Assembly (NCBI RefSeq): GCF_000142905.1
Contig: NW_013657624.1
Location: forward strand, 1 to 64,000
Length of the DNA stretch: 64,000 nucleotides
Origin: Thecamonas trahens ATCC 50062
Taxonomy: Eukaryota > Apusozoa > Apusomonadida > Apusomonadidae
Direction of reading: 5' to 3'
The notes under the pieces were generated by a model. The model was not told the DNA's origin, ran no database searches, and worked only from the letters and a program-made list of their open reading frames with translations. Positions within the stretch are counted from its first letter, which is position 1; the number at the start of each line of letters is the position of its first letter. Of this stretch, positions 10,172 through 18,808 are shown piece by piece. The position numbers and the translations under genes are program-made.

Positions 10172-11499
10172 TGGCGGACATGATCGGCAAAGGGAATCCA
10201 CGCTGCGCCGACTCGGAGCAGCGCCTTGTCGTTGATGACGCGGACATGATGAGCCTCGCCAAAGACAACATACTGGCCAGCACCACGCTTGAGCACATCA
10301 AGCGGGGGGCCGACGTCAGCCATGGCGCGATAAACCGCAACGTCAATCGGATTGCTCGCGCTGTATCCCCGGAACGGCAGGCCCGGCGGGAGCGGGTGGA
10401 CCTTGCGCGGCCGGATCTCGCTTTGTTTGGCCGCTTCGGGCCTCGCCGCGGCCTGGCCCACAGTATAGTCTGCTGCAGGATCGGCCTCGGCCTCGCGCGG
10501 AATCTCGAGCTCTGATCTGGTGCTGGACGAGGCCACGTCCGGACTTGAGCTCGGGTCGGTACCCAAGGGCAGATCGGAGCTCGACGACGAAGCCGTGGCG
10601 TTCTCGCCATCACTGGCGCGAGCAGCAAGCCGGTGTGCCTCGGAGCGCGAGATACGAATTTTCTTGCGCATCCGCCGCCGCTTTCGCTTGCCGCCCCTGC
10701 TCCCTGCCTCGCCGGTGTCTCCTGCAATCAGCTGCGCAGGTTGAGGATCAGGAAAGGTGCTGGCAGCTTCTGCGACAGCACACGAGTCCAGGGACGATGA
10801 CGACGGGTCTGCATGTGGGAGCGGGGTAGGAGGCTTCTCGGGCTGGAGGTGGATGCGTGAGATGTCCGGCTCGGATCGGGAGTGCGACCGTGACCGAGAC
10901 CGAGACCGAGACCGAGAGTGTGACGATGAGCGAGAGCGCGAAGATCGCGATGAGCGAGTTGATCGCGAGTGCGACCGCGACGACGACGACCTGTGTTGTG
11001 CGCGCCATCGCCTTCTTGCCGCAGCATACCGCTCCTCCCTGGACAGCGGGCGCTCGTCCAGAACAGACATCGGCGTCAAGGCGCCTGGTCTAGGCCGATC
11101 TTGATTCGCGTCAGCACCAGTCTCCGAGTGAGGTGAGCTGCCGTTGGCGGGGGCAAGGCGGTGCTGATGCGGATGCCGATGATGATGCTCACTGCCACCA
11201 GGATCGCTGGCATGCGCTTGATGATGATCAACATCATGCGGACTGCGATCATGGGTAGGCAGGCCATAACAACCATGGCCTCTTGCATCAGCACCCGTGC
11301 TAGCATTGACAGCATCACTTCCATGGGCATGTCGGTGCTTCTGCCGCATACGCAAACGGGCAAGGGTCGAGCCGGCGCGGACGGACCAGTTGTGCTGGTG
11401 GCGCGAGCTGGCAAAGAAGCAATGGATGAGGGCTGTGACAAGCAGTGTCAGCGCCACCAGTCCACATCCCAGGAGTATCAGTTCTGTCGTGTCCGTCAT
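10096..11499 (-). CDS. Single-pass membrane protein with SR-rich stem and GAS2-like (GAR) domain
   Basis: 467 residues from ATG 11499 (the upstream in-frame extension lacks an ATG). A hydrophobic helix at 7-29 sits almost at the N-terminus, followed by a His/Asp-rich stretch (55-130), a long Arg-Ser dipeptide region (165-210) and a Lys/Arg-rich segment (270-283). The C-terminal domain at about 380-445 reads N-P-I-D-x-x-V...G-x-G-x-Y-V-V-F-G-E-x-H-H-V-R-V-I...L-L-R-V-G-A-A-W, which resembles the GAS2-related (GAR) microtubule-binding fold with its R-V-G-G-G-W core. If correct, a membrane-tethered microtubule linker is possible; this is inference, and the classical C-terminal D-P-C-R is absent. 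The gene converges on receptor 2 with a 76-bp 3' overlap. Confidence 0.65.
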   Translation of the reverse strand: MTDTTELILLGCGLVALTLLVTALIHCFFASSRHQHNWSVRAGSTLARLRMRQKHRHAHGSDAVNASTGADARGHGCYGLPTHDRSPHDVDHHQAHASDPGGSEHHHRHPHQHRLAPANGSSPHSETGADANQDRPRPGALTPMSVLDERPLSREERYAAARRRWRAQHRSSSSRSHSRSTRSSRSSRSRSSSHSRSRSRSRSRSHSRSEPDISRIHLQPEKPPTPLPHADPSSSSLDSCAVAEAASTFPDPQPAQLIAGDTGEAGSRGGKRKRRRMRKKIRISRSEAHRLAARASDGENATASSSSSDLPLGTDPSSSPDVASSSTRSELEIPREAEADPAADYTVGQAAARPEAAKQSEIRPRKVHPLPPGLPFRGYSASNPIDVAVYRAMADVGPPLDVLKRGAGQYVVFGEAHHVRVINDKALLRVGAAWIPFADHVRHYRARFASPSKATGAAPARAWEAVA

Positions 11500-11964
11500 G
11501 GAGGCCTCGCCACCGAGAGGAGTGACAAGCTGGTACGTGAGGCCGCTGCTGCGAGTGGCGGGTGAGGGAGCGAGAGGTGCGGGAACGGACAACGGGCAAA
11601 TTGGTGACTCCACGCCAACATGTTGTGTGACCGCATCGTCAGCACAGCGTCATTGTGGGGTGGGGATGAGTAAAGAGAGGTGATGGATGGACAAAGTACT
11701 CTGTTGTGATGCTCGCTACGCGGTGGCGGTGGCGGTGGCTGTTCTCCGGCAGATACTGCGTGGCCGTACACAGCGTGACAGGGAGGCCGACCTGCCGATC
11801 GCTGTGTCAGCCACAGCCAGCCGACCCACTGTCGTGGCATCGCCTCGTTGCCCACATGTGCTGCGATCGAATGTCAATGCGGGTGATGCGGTCGTGCGCG
11901 CGGCTGCGAGTCAGAGAGACAGGGGCGGTGGGCACTGCCACCCCACGCAACTACCATACACCAC
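11500..11964. other. Intergenic, divergent promoter region
   Basis: About 465 bp between the divergent GAR-like and YhhN genes. No gene or RNA signature recognised. Confidence 0.5.
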
Positions 11965-12687
11965 ATGTCGGGCCAAGGGACAGCCATGCTTGCGGTGGCA
12001 CAGGCGGTGCCATGGGAGACTGCGCTGATGACAACGGCTGTCTGTGGAGCGCTGTTGGTTCTCGGCGAGCGCGTCGACTCGCAGCTTGCCAGGTGGGCTT
12101 TCAAGCCGGTCGCCTCGCTTGGCTTTATCGCTGCCGCACTCGCTGCCCACACCTCTGTCTTTGGTGCATATCATGATTTATGGGATGTGTTCGAGGCTGA
12201 TGATCCTGCTTCGGCCATTGTCATTGGTCTGCTTCTCTCCTGGTGGGGCGATGTCTTGCTCATTCCCTCCTCAGAGATTGTCTTCAAGTCGGGCATCCTC
12301 GCCTTTCTCCTCGGCCACCTCGCCTACTCGGTCGCTTTTCTTCGCATGGGTGTTGATGCCCGTGGCTGCGGCTTTGCCGTCCTGCCTGTCATTCCCTTTG
12401 CTTACATCGTTCTTTGCTGGTTGATGCCTGATGTACCGTCAGACATGGTTGCCCCGGTCATCGCCTACATCCTGGTCATCTGCTCCATGGTCGTCCTCTC
12501 GGTCGGCGCCTACGCTGCTGGTGCCGACGAGCTCTTCCCCATCGGTGCCATCGCATTTCTTTTCTCGGACCTCTTTGTCGCCCGCGAGCGCTTTGTCGCC
12601 CCAGGCTTTGTCAATCGTGCCATCGGCCTCCCGCTCTACTACGGCTCGCAGCTCATCCTAGCCGCCGCCATCTACCGCCTTGTCTAA
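11965..12687 (+). CDS. YhhN/TMEM86 family membrane protein (putative lysoplasmalogenase)
   Basis: 240 residues, mostly hydrophobic, with about eight membrane helices. Family landmarks are the W-W-G-D-x-x-L-I segment after helix 3, F-K-S-G-x-x-A-F-L-L-G-H-L-A-Y, S-V-G-A-Y-A-A-G-A-D-E-L-F-P-I-G-A, F-L-F-S-D-L-F-V-A-R-E-R-F and the C-terminal L-P-L-Y-Y-G-S-Q. In the family, the conserved aspartates of G-D and S-D lie in the membrane and animal TMEM86A/B hydrolyse lysoplasmalogen vinyl-ether bonds; activity here is inferred from family membership. The length is typical. The start is the first ATG after a divergent promoter; an ATG at residue 8 is an alternative. Confidence 0.88.
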   Translation: MSGQGTAMLAVAQAVPWETALMTTAVCGALLVLGERVDSQLARWAFKPVASLGFIAAALAAHTSVFGAYHDLWDVFEADDPASAIVIGLLLSWWGDVLLIPSSEIVFKSGILAFLLGHLAYSVAFLRMGVDARGCGFAVLPVIPFAYIVLCWLMPDVPSDMVAPVIAYILVICSMVVLSVGAYAAGADELFPIGAIAFLFSDLFVARERFVAPGFVNRAIGLPLYYGSQLILAAAIYRLV

Positions 12688-12955
12688 CAACTTGCCCAAA
12701 GCTCGATCCAGCACAGCCCGGCCCTACCCGGCCCAACTCGCCCCAGCACAGCACGATGTAGTCCACCCCCCTCCCTCCATCCCCCGTCCCCCTTTCCCCT
12801 CCCTTTCCCCTCCTCCCGATCAATCCCCCATCGCAAATGGTCATCCTTGTCGCCAAACCAGCGGCAAAGGCCAACCAAGTGCGACTCGGACGACGACCAA
12901 CCACCGCCACGACAGCACTTGACCCACCCCACCCCACCCCACCCCACCCCTACCC

Positions 12956-13385
12956 ATGGCCACCTTTGCACGAGACGGGACCGAGTACCCCATAGTCCTC
13001 GGCGAGACGTTCACCAAAGGCACCGACAAGGCGTCGGTCATCAAGTGTATGCCCCCTCCGCCCCTTCCCACCAGGACAGCGTGGCGCAGTAGACTCACTC
13101 CCTCCCCTCCCCACGCTTCCATACTCATGATGAATGGCTGTGATGACAGATGGTTTTGTTCCGCAATCGCTCGATCGCACGCGTCCGGCAGAATTGAGTG
13201 TGGATGGCAAGGCGGCTCGTCTAGTGGCGAAGAAGAAGGACTCGGAGGAGGAGGAGTACTCGTTTGTCGGGCCTGTCACCTCGTCGACATCGGCGGCAGA
13301 CGTCGTCTTTTGGTTTGATGCAGACAATGAGAGATTCGTGGCCGAGCTCGTCGGCTCGTACATGCCCATGAAGCTCAAATCGTAA
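12956..13385 (+). CDS. EAF-like (ELL-associated factor) small protein, two exons
   Basis: Two exons, 12956-13046 and 13150-13385, join into 108 residues. The intron (13047-13149, 103 nt) has donor GTATGC and acceptor TGACAG; splicing creates I-K-Y-G-F-V-P-Q-S-L-D. The chain starts with P-I-V-L-G-E-T-F, continues through that Y-x-F-x-P-x-S segment, a KKK-acidic loop, Y-S-F-V-G-P, V-V-F-W-F-D-A-D-N-E-R-F-V-A-E-L and stops. This matches the N-terminal EAF domain (L-G-E-S-F; R-Y-D-F-K-P-x-S; terminal ...F-x-L-E-x-L), which binds ELL in RNA polymerase II super-elongation complexes. The acidic transactivation tail of animal EAFs is missing, as in short fungal/protist forms. Function is by homology only. 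Confidence 0.7.
13047..13149 (+). other. Intron of EAF-like gene
   Basis: GTATGC donor after AAG-T and TGACAG acceptor. It restores a family-conserved Tyr-x-Phe-x-Pro segment across the junction, which supports the exact boundaries. Confidence 0.8.
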
Positions 13386-13459
13386 TTGGCCTGCCATCCC
13401 CTCTCTCGTCATGCGTGTGGCGGTGCCCATCAGCCGCCCGCGAGCTTATCGCGGCTGGA

Positions 13460-14380
13460 TCAACGCCGCCGAGGCGTAGTGCGGCGATTGGCTCCTCGTG
13501 GACTCGGCCCTATGATGGCATCGAGGCGGGCAGCAAGCGGGGCGGTCTCAGCGGCATAGTTGCGCGGACGGGAGTCAAGGGCACGGACCTGCTCCTGTGC
13601 AAACGCGAGGAGTGACGACGAGCCACGCCGCGTCGATGACGGCGACGGCATCCCCGACGTGCCGAGCGAGATGGAGCGGCTGCTGCTAGAGACTCCTCCC
13701 GCAGACGCCGAGGTGAGCGGGCGCGAGCTGGTCGACCGCGGTGTCGACGCCGCCGACGACGAGCCTGGCGACGGTGAGGCGCGGTGGACGGCGAGCGATG
13801 CCCGCCGGTCGGTAATGTCTAGCGAGACCATCGACCGCGAGCCGCCGAGCGACCGTCGCCGCGGCTCGCTATGCAGCGAGCGGCTCGAGATAAGCGAGTC
13901 TGTCGAGTCGCGCCTCGCCAACGGGCGCGGCTGGACACTTGCGGCGCGAGCTGTCGAGCGCGACCGCGACCGCGACGATGATCTGGACCGCGACCTCGAG
14001 TGCGACGAGTGATAGCCCGAGGCCGAGGCATGGCCATCGCTGGTCTCGCCGTCGGCGCCATAGTACGAGCGCGACTTGACGTTGATCGTCGCATCCGATG
14101 GTGGGAGCACCAAACACGCAAACTGAGCTGGCGACATGACAGCGGTAGATGATGATCTGGGCATGGCTCGGCCCGAACCACCCCTCGCTCTTGCTCCCGG
14201 GCGAGGTGAGAGGAGAGCAGCGACCGAGTCGGCCACCCGAGTCTCTGTGATGGAATCCAGCGATTCCGGCGGAGGTGATGGTGATCTCCTTGCTGAGAGA
14301 GATCTTGCCGCCGACGGCGACCGTGATCTCGAGCGAAGGCTCAATCGGCCTACGCCAAACGATGTATCTCCCCACTCCAT
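13460..14380 (-). CDS. Ser/Arg-rich disordered protein, unknown
   Basis: 306 residues from ATG 14380. No domain recognised. The protein is dominated by Ser (over a quarter), Arg and Pro, with runs of Arg-Ser dipeptides near residues 15-40 and 125-150 and several R-R-x-S and S-P sites that suggest phosphorylation. A short hydrophobic patch at about 82-95 is too polar to be a membrane span. It resembles the cytoplasmic tails of the neighbouring receptors in composition, but no cyclase or transmembrane segment is attached. It converges on the EAF-like gene with 74 bp between stops. The continuous 307-codon frame favours a real gene; composition bias could also keep such a frame open by chance. 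Confidence 0.5.
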   Translation of the reverse strand: MEWGDTSFGVGRLSLRSRSRSPSAARSLSARRSPSPPPESLDSITETRVADSVAALLSPRPGARARGGSGRAMPRSSSTAVMSPAQFACLVLPPSDATINVKSRSYYGADGETSDGHASASGYHSSHSRSRSRSSSRSRSRSTARAASVQPRPLARRDSTDSLISSRSLHSEPRRRSLGGSRSMVSLDITDRRASLAVHRASPSPGSSSAASTPRSTSSRPLTSASAGGVSSSSRSISLGTSGMPSPSSTRRGSSSLLAFAQEQVRALDSRPRNYAAETAPLAARLDAIIGPSPRGANRRTTPRRR

Positions 14381-14791
14381 CCTGATGCGCTCGCGGTAGC
14401 CAACGAGCCAACCGAGCAGCTGACCAAGTAACCGACCGAATCACCAACCAAGCAACCAGCCGACCGACACGAGCCAGCGATCCGGGTCGACGAGGTAGCC
14501 CACCCACCGCTCAACCGATCTGGTGATCGATACAAAGGAGTTAAAGATAGACGGGGAGGGGGATAGCCCTCACGAGAGAAAGAAGGAGGGGCGAGAGAGA
14601 GAGAGATAGATAGAGAAAGAGGGAGGGAGAGCTCGCGTTTGTGCGCAAGTCGTCTGAGAAACCGACAAAGACTTGCGGGTGAGCGAGCGGGTGGGGTGGG
14701 CGGGCCGGGCCGGCGGGCGGGCCGACGCAGACCGAGACCAAACCAACAACCGACAAACAGGTTCGGCCACACACACACGCCAACGCAGCCA

Positions 14792-14854
<63 letters not shown>

Positions 14855-15054
14855 CTACTCCGAGTGAGAACGAGGCGGGAAGGGGGGGGGAGGGAACTTT
14901 GGGGGAGGGGAGGGGGGGGGAGGGGGGAGGGGAGGGGGGGAGGTGGGGTGCTCGCTCACCCGTTTGCCTGCCTCGGCCCGTGGCAGGTGACCGACGGCCG
15001 CCGATGACTGGTGGCTGGCGGATCACGCCGCTCGGGTAAGCCATTCATGCCATT
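14381..15054. repeat. Intergenic with purine tracts and (GCAGAC)n repeat
   Basis: About 670 bp without a gene. Contains a GAGAGA/GATA purine tract (about 14590-14625), ten to eleven copies of a GCAGAC hexamer (about 14793-14852) and a G/A-only tract rich in runs of 3-8 G (about 14876-14946). Hexamer periodicity keeps all frames open, so frames through it are artefacts. Confidence 0.7.
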
Positions 15055-16568
15055 TTACCGCATGTGCTCGGGGAGATAGACGTCGAGTGCCTTGTTGACC
15101 GTCTCGTACGCCCAAAAGGCAATGGCTGATCCGAGCGGCGACTTGATGAGGTTGGCCTTGAGGCCGGAGAAGAGCGAGAGAACGCCGCGCCGTTTGCTGA
15201 CCTTGACCAGGACGTCGGTAAGGCCTGTGTATTGCACGGGGCGGCCGCCGGTGCCCTGCATCTGGAGCTTACGGCGGGCAAGCTCGAGCGGAAAGGCGGC
15301 AGTGGTCGAGGCGATGCCTGCCACAGCGCCGATGCCGAGGCCAACCATGGGCCCGGCCTTGGACGCTTCGTCCGTCGCCACGTGCTCGTTGTAGGCGGCC
15401 TTGAGCGTGTCAAAGGTCCAGAACGAGGTGGCATAGTAGACCGTCGCCCACACGTTGGCCGGGCCGATGCCCTTGTATAGCGCCGCCACGCCTCGGCCCG
15501 CCCGATCTTGGTGAGCGCGTCAAACATGCCGTTGTAGAGGCCCGGCGTGGTGGTGATGCGACCGCGGGCCAAGTCCAGCGGGTAGATGGCCGACATGCAT
15601 GTCGCGCCTGCCGCCATCGACGCGAGCGCGAGCTGCAGCGAGTTGGGTGACGAGCCGCCAAAGAGCTCCTTAAAAAAGTCCTTGGCCACAAAGGCGACTG
15701 CGCCTTGCGGCACAATGCGGATCATGTTCACCGTGTTGCCGCGCCAGTAGCCGGCAAGACCCTCGGCTCGGTAGATGGAGCGGAAGCAGTCCCACGTGCC
15801 CTTGTACTTTGTCGAGTCGACAATCATCTGCATCCGCAGCCGCTCCAGCGGCGCCACACAGAACCGTGAGAAGCCGAGCGCAAAGCCACCGTTGATCGCC
15901 GTGTACGCCTTGTTGCGCGACGCCGGGCCGGTCGCCGCGGCGCTCCGCCCGGAGCCCATCCCGGCAAACTCCTCGTGCGAGACCGTGAGCCACTGATCGG
16001 CGAGTGGCGTAAAGTCGAGGAAGCGGCCCGTCGGCGAGACAAGGACCATAAAGTCGCGAAACTCGTGCCACTCGATCTTGCCGTTGGGTGGGACCTTGGC
16101 GCCGACGCCCGACGGCTTGTCGATCTTGGCAATCATGGCCCGCACATCGTCCTCGGTCGGCTCGAGCCGGAGCACCTTGAGCGCCGCCCGCAGCTCATGC
16201 CGGTTGATCGAGCCCGAGCCCGACGCGTCCATGTCCTCAAACAAGTGCCTCATGTATCTCAGCCGGGCCATGGCATACGCCACAAACTCGTCCTCGGTCA
16301 GATACGCTCCAGCCTTTGGTCTCGCCGCGCGAAACACGTCATCCGCCCGATGTTCCGGAAGTCCCCATTCCTCAAGCTTCCGCCTCAGATCGCTGTTGCT
16401 CACTCGCCCCTCGCTTCCGGCGAGCTCTGCAAAGAGCGCTCGGACGCCAGTCTCATCGCCTGCCGTGCACTTTGTGCACGGATGCCCGCTCTGTCCGCAG
16501 AGCCAGCACGCATGCGGGCAGCTGACTGCCTTGTGCCTCTCTCCGCAGTTGTAGCAGCTCAGGGGCAT
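15055..16568 (-). CDS. EF-hand mitochondrial carrier (ATP-Mg/Pi carrier-like) with N-terminal zinc knuckles
   Basis: Start at ATG 16568. Residues 5-35 hold two zinc-knuckle-like motifs, C-x2-C-x3-H-x4-C and C-x2-C-x4-H-x4-C. EF-hand-like helices follow, with a good loop D-x-D-A-S-G-S-G-S-I-x-x-x-E near residue 130 and weaker ones before and after. The C-terminal half is a six-helix SLC25 carrier with all three signatures: A-P-L-E-R-L-R, Y-P-L-D-L-A-R and F-P-L-E-L-A-R-R-K. This resembles SCaMC/SLC25A24-type calcium-regulated ATP-Mg/phosphate carriers of the inner mitochondrial membrane; the substrate is not proven. The frame breaks near 15490-15496: one added G in the coding strand gives A-E-G-V-A-A-L-Y-K-G-I-G, exactly what carriers have there, so I treat it as a sequence undercall. 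The zinc knuckles are unusual for the family. Confidence 0.82.
15488..15498 (-). other. Apparent -1 frame break in carrier gene
   Basis: The coding strand reads GCCGAGGCGTGGCGG; the conserved carrier sequence requires GAGGGCGTGG. A single missing G explains the shift. No donor/acceptor pair is available. Confidence 0.65.
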
Positions 16569-16780
16569 GTCTCTTATGCCAGTGTCAGAGGAGTGTCCCA
16601 CCGGCTTCCCGTCTCGTCGCCCTCTCCTCGCAGCCAATCGAGTTGGCCTCGGCTGGCCACGGCGGGTGCGGCGAGCGACCCACCGTGACGTCACCCCTGC
16701 CTCACAACTACAATATTTTGGTCGTCGTCACCTCCCACCCCCCACCCCCCCCCCCCCTTACTCCCCAATCAGCTGCCGGG

Positions 16781-17886
16781 TCACGGTCCATGTTTCTCGG
16801 CATGACGCGCGCGAGCGTAGACGGTGGCGCGCGAAGCAAAGACAATGTAGCAGGCGAGAGCGCCGAGATGAGCCAAGGCGCAGATCCAAAAGACGGTGGT
16901 GACTGGCATGTGCTTGACCTTGATGAGCACGATGAGGACAAAGGCGTTGAGCGGAATGCGGAAGAGGTTCATCATGGTCGACCGGGTTGCTTCTGGAATG
17001 TGCGCCGAGCGCAGCGTACCATACGTGGGAAAGAACATGCCGCACGCCACCTCAAAGCCACAAAACGCGAGGTAGACCAGCGGCTTGGCGTCAAAGAATG
17101 CAGGGACGGAGAGCATGCTCCCAATGGCGGCGCCATGCAGGAGAAGCGGGAGCGGGAGCGTCGATGCGTCAACCACGTTGAACAGCGCCGAGCCAATCAT
17201 GATGCACACCATGTAAACGGCAAAGATGACCCCGTACGGCAGAACGTCGCGGGTCTCTTCGGTGGCCAGCGCCGGCGACCACATGAACACAAAGGTGTAC
17301 ATGCCGCCCTCAAAGAGGGCCTGGGCGAGGCCGAGACACACCAGATGTGGCGCGGCAGCGAGGACGCCCACCGCCCGCCGCAGCGACTCGCTCACCTCGA
17401 TGGTAGCGTCGCCGTAGTTCTCGTTCCACGTCCGGCTCACAATGCCGGCAAGCACCGCCAGCGGAACGAGCGCGAGCACAAACGGCGCCACGTAGCCAAA
17501 GGTCGATGCGGCCGCCATTGCCACCAGTCCGGCGGCGACCGCCACAAGCCCATTGCCTGTGGTGGCTCGCGAAAAGGTCTGGCTCAGCAGTGCCGGAGGA
17601 TATCCGCGCGCGTTGTGCTCGCACACCATCCAAGCCTCAAAGACCGAGAACAGCAGCGATGTGGCCACGCCCGACAGGATGCGGCCGATCATAAGAACCG
17701 AGAACGACGCCGAGACCTTGGTCAGACCGGCGACTGCGTAGCACGCTGCAAACACCAGTGCCATCTTCTTCCTCCCTAGCGAGTCTGCCAGGGCCCCCGC
17801 CACCGTTCCTGCCACCATCGACGCCCCGAACCCTCCGATGAACAGCAGCGCAATGTCACCTGTCAGCGGCCATCACCATAAGTCCT

Positions 17887-17932
<46 letters not shown>

Positions 17933-18414
17933 TGCACATGCACACGCATGTGCGCGCAAGCCCAGCCCAACCCCAACCCCAACCCCAACCCCAACCCCAA
18001 CCCCAACCCCAACCCCAACCCCAACCCCAACCCCAACCACCACCACCACCGCCATCACGACCCCCATCCCCACCCACGTGACCTACCCTTGGAGAAGCCA
18101 TACGACTCGTACAGGACATACACATACGGACCCTTGAGCCAATCCACAAACATGGCCAACAGATATACAACAAGATAGTTGCGCTGAAAGGCAGCAAAGC
18201 CAGCAGGCACCTCGACCTCAGCCATGCCATTCCCCTTGTCCTTGCCCATCCCTATCCCCGTCGCCATCCCCGTCCCAGTCCCCGTCCCCGTCCCGGTCTC
18301 CTCTGCCTCGTCCGCTATGCTGCTGCCCGTGACTCCCTCCTTCCGCCCAGACCACTGCAGCCCGCCCCACACACCGCTGGCAACCACAAACGAGCCCCAA
18401 TATAGCCCACCCAT
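16781..18414 (-). CDS. MFSD5: MFSD5-type major facilitator (molybdate-anion transporter family), two exons
   Basis: Exons 18414-18087 and 17859-16781 join into 468 residues. The splice reconstructs Y-G-F-S-K-G-D-I-A-L-L-F-I-G-G-F. Exon 1 carries the family's R-N-Y-L-V-V-Y-L-L-A-M-F-V-D-W-L-K-G-P-Y-V-Y start; exon 2 carries G-A-L-A-D-S-L-G-R-K-K (the MFS loop 2-3 motif), F-S-V-F-E-A-W-M-V-C-E-H and the F-E-V-A-C-G-M-F-F-P-T segment. Twelve membrane helices are expected. MFSD5/MOT2 relatives import molybdate in algae; human MFSD5 is less clear. A Gly-Thr/Gly-Met low-complexity insert (about residues 38-60) precedes the first conserved helix and looks like a translated GT-rich repeat. It lies upstream of, and on the same strand as, the mitochondrial carrier. 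Confidence 0.88.
17887..17947. repeat. (CA)n microsatellite
   Basis: About 40 bp of pure CA dinucleotide followed by a CACATG-type imperfect stretch, next to the hexamer array in the same intron. Confidence 0.85.
17966..18037. repeat. (CCCCAA)n / (TTGGGG)n hexamer array
   Basis: About 12 perfect copies of the hexamer CCCCAA on the plus strand, entirely within the MFSD5-like intron. The same unit is the telomere repeat of some ciliates; here it is an interstitial simple repeat and telomere identity for this organism is unknown. Confidence 0.85.
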
Positions 18415-18808
18415 GAAGTAGCCCCTCGCCCACACGCTGCGACGAGTGCTGTTCACTGGCAGGCTCACGCCTGTGACACGGCCGCCAACGAGCTGGCCTT
18501 GTCACTGCGAACAGGCCACCCAAGCACATCACCCCACCTCACCTTGCTTTCTATGCAGCGCATGACGCATCGCCAGCTACGTTTGTTTCAACGTTCAACA
18601 GCAGGCAACAACTTGGCAGGATCCACATATTCGCCGTGATTGGCTACAAATTGGCCGTCGTTGACATGTAGGGACGTAAAAAACGTCGGATGAGTGCTGG
18701 ACACTCCTCCGGGACCCCAACCGGGCACCGTCTCACTCACCTAACTCCCAACCAGCACATCGGCACCGCCAGCACACCACCTCCCCCAACATCTACGGTC
18801 GCCGCGCT
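18415..18808. promoter_or_regulatory. Divergent promoter region with paired inverted CCAAT boxes
   Basis: Nearly 400 bp between MFSD5 and receptor 3. Two ATTGG pentamers (18639-18643 and 18650-18654) lie 155-170 bp upstream of the receptor ATG. Similar pentamers lie upstream of receptors 1 and 2 and of the carrier gene (about 16630). Pentamers are common by chance, so this is a weak call. Confidence 0.3.

Larger units (their letters stand above)
17860..18086 (-). other. Intron of MFSD5-like gene carrying two simple-sequence arrays
   Basis: 227 nt, donor AAGG|GTAGGT and acceptor CTGACAG|GTGAC, joined in frame across a conserved segment. Inside lie a (CA)n microsatellite and a (CCCCAA)n array (plus-strand orientation). 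Confidence 0.8.

Noticed and set aside
15045-15490. Downstream continuation of the carrier's first frame (Arg/Pro/Ser-rich)
   Set aside because: The third carrier signature and last helices are in the neighbouring frame; this continuation follows a missing base.
17948-18178. Frame encoding (Pro-Asn)n and minus-strand (Gly-Val/Trp)n repeats
   Set aside because: Produced by the CCCCAA array inside the MFSD5 intron; hexamer repeats are open in every frame.
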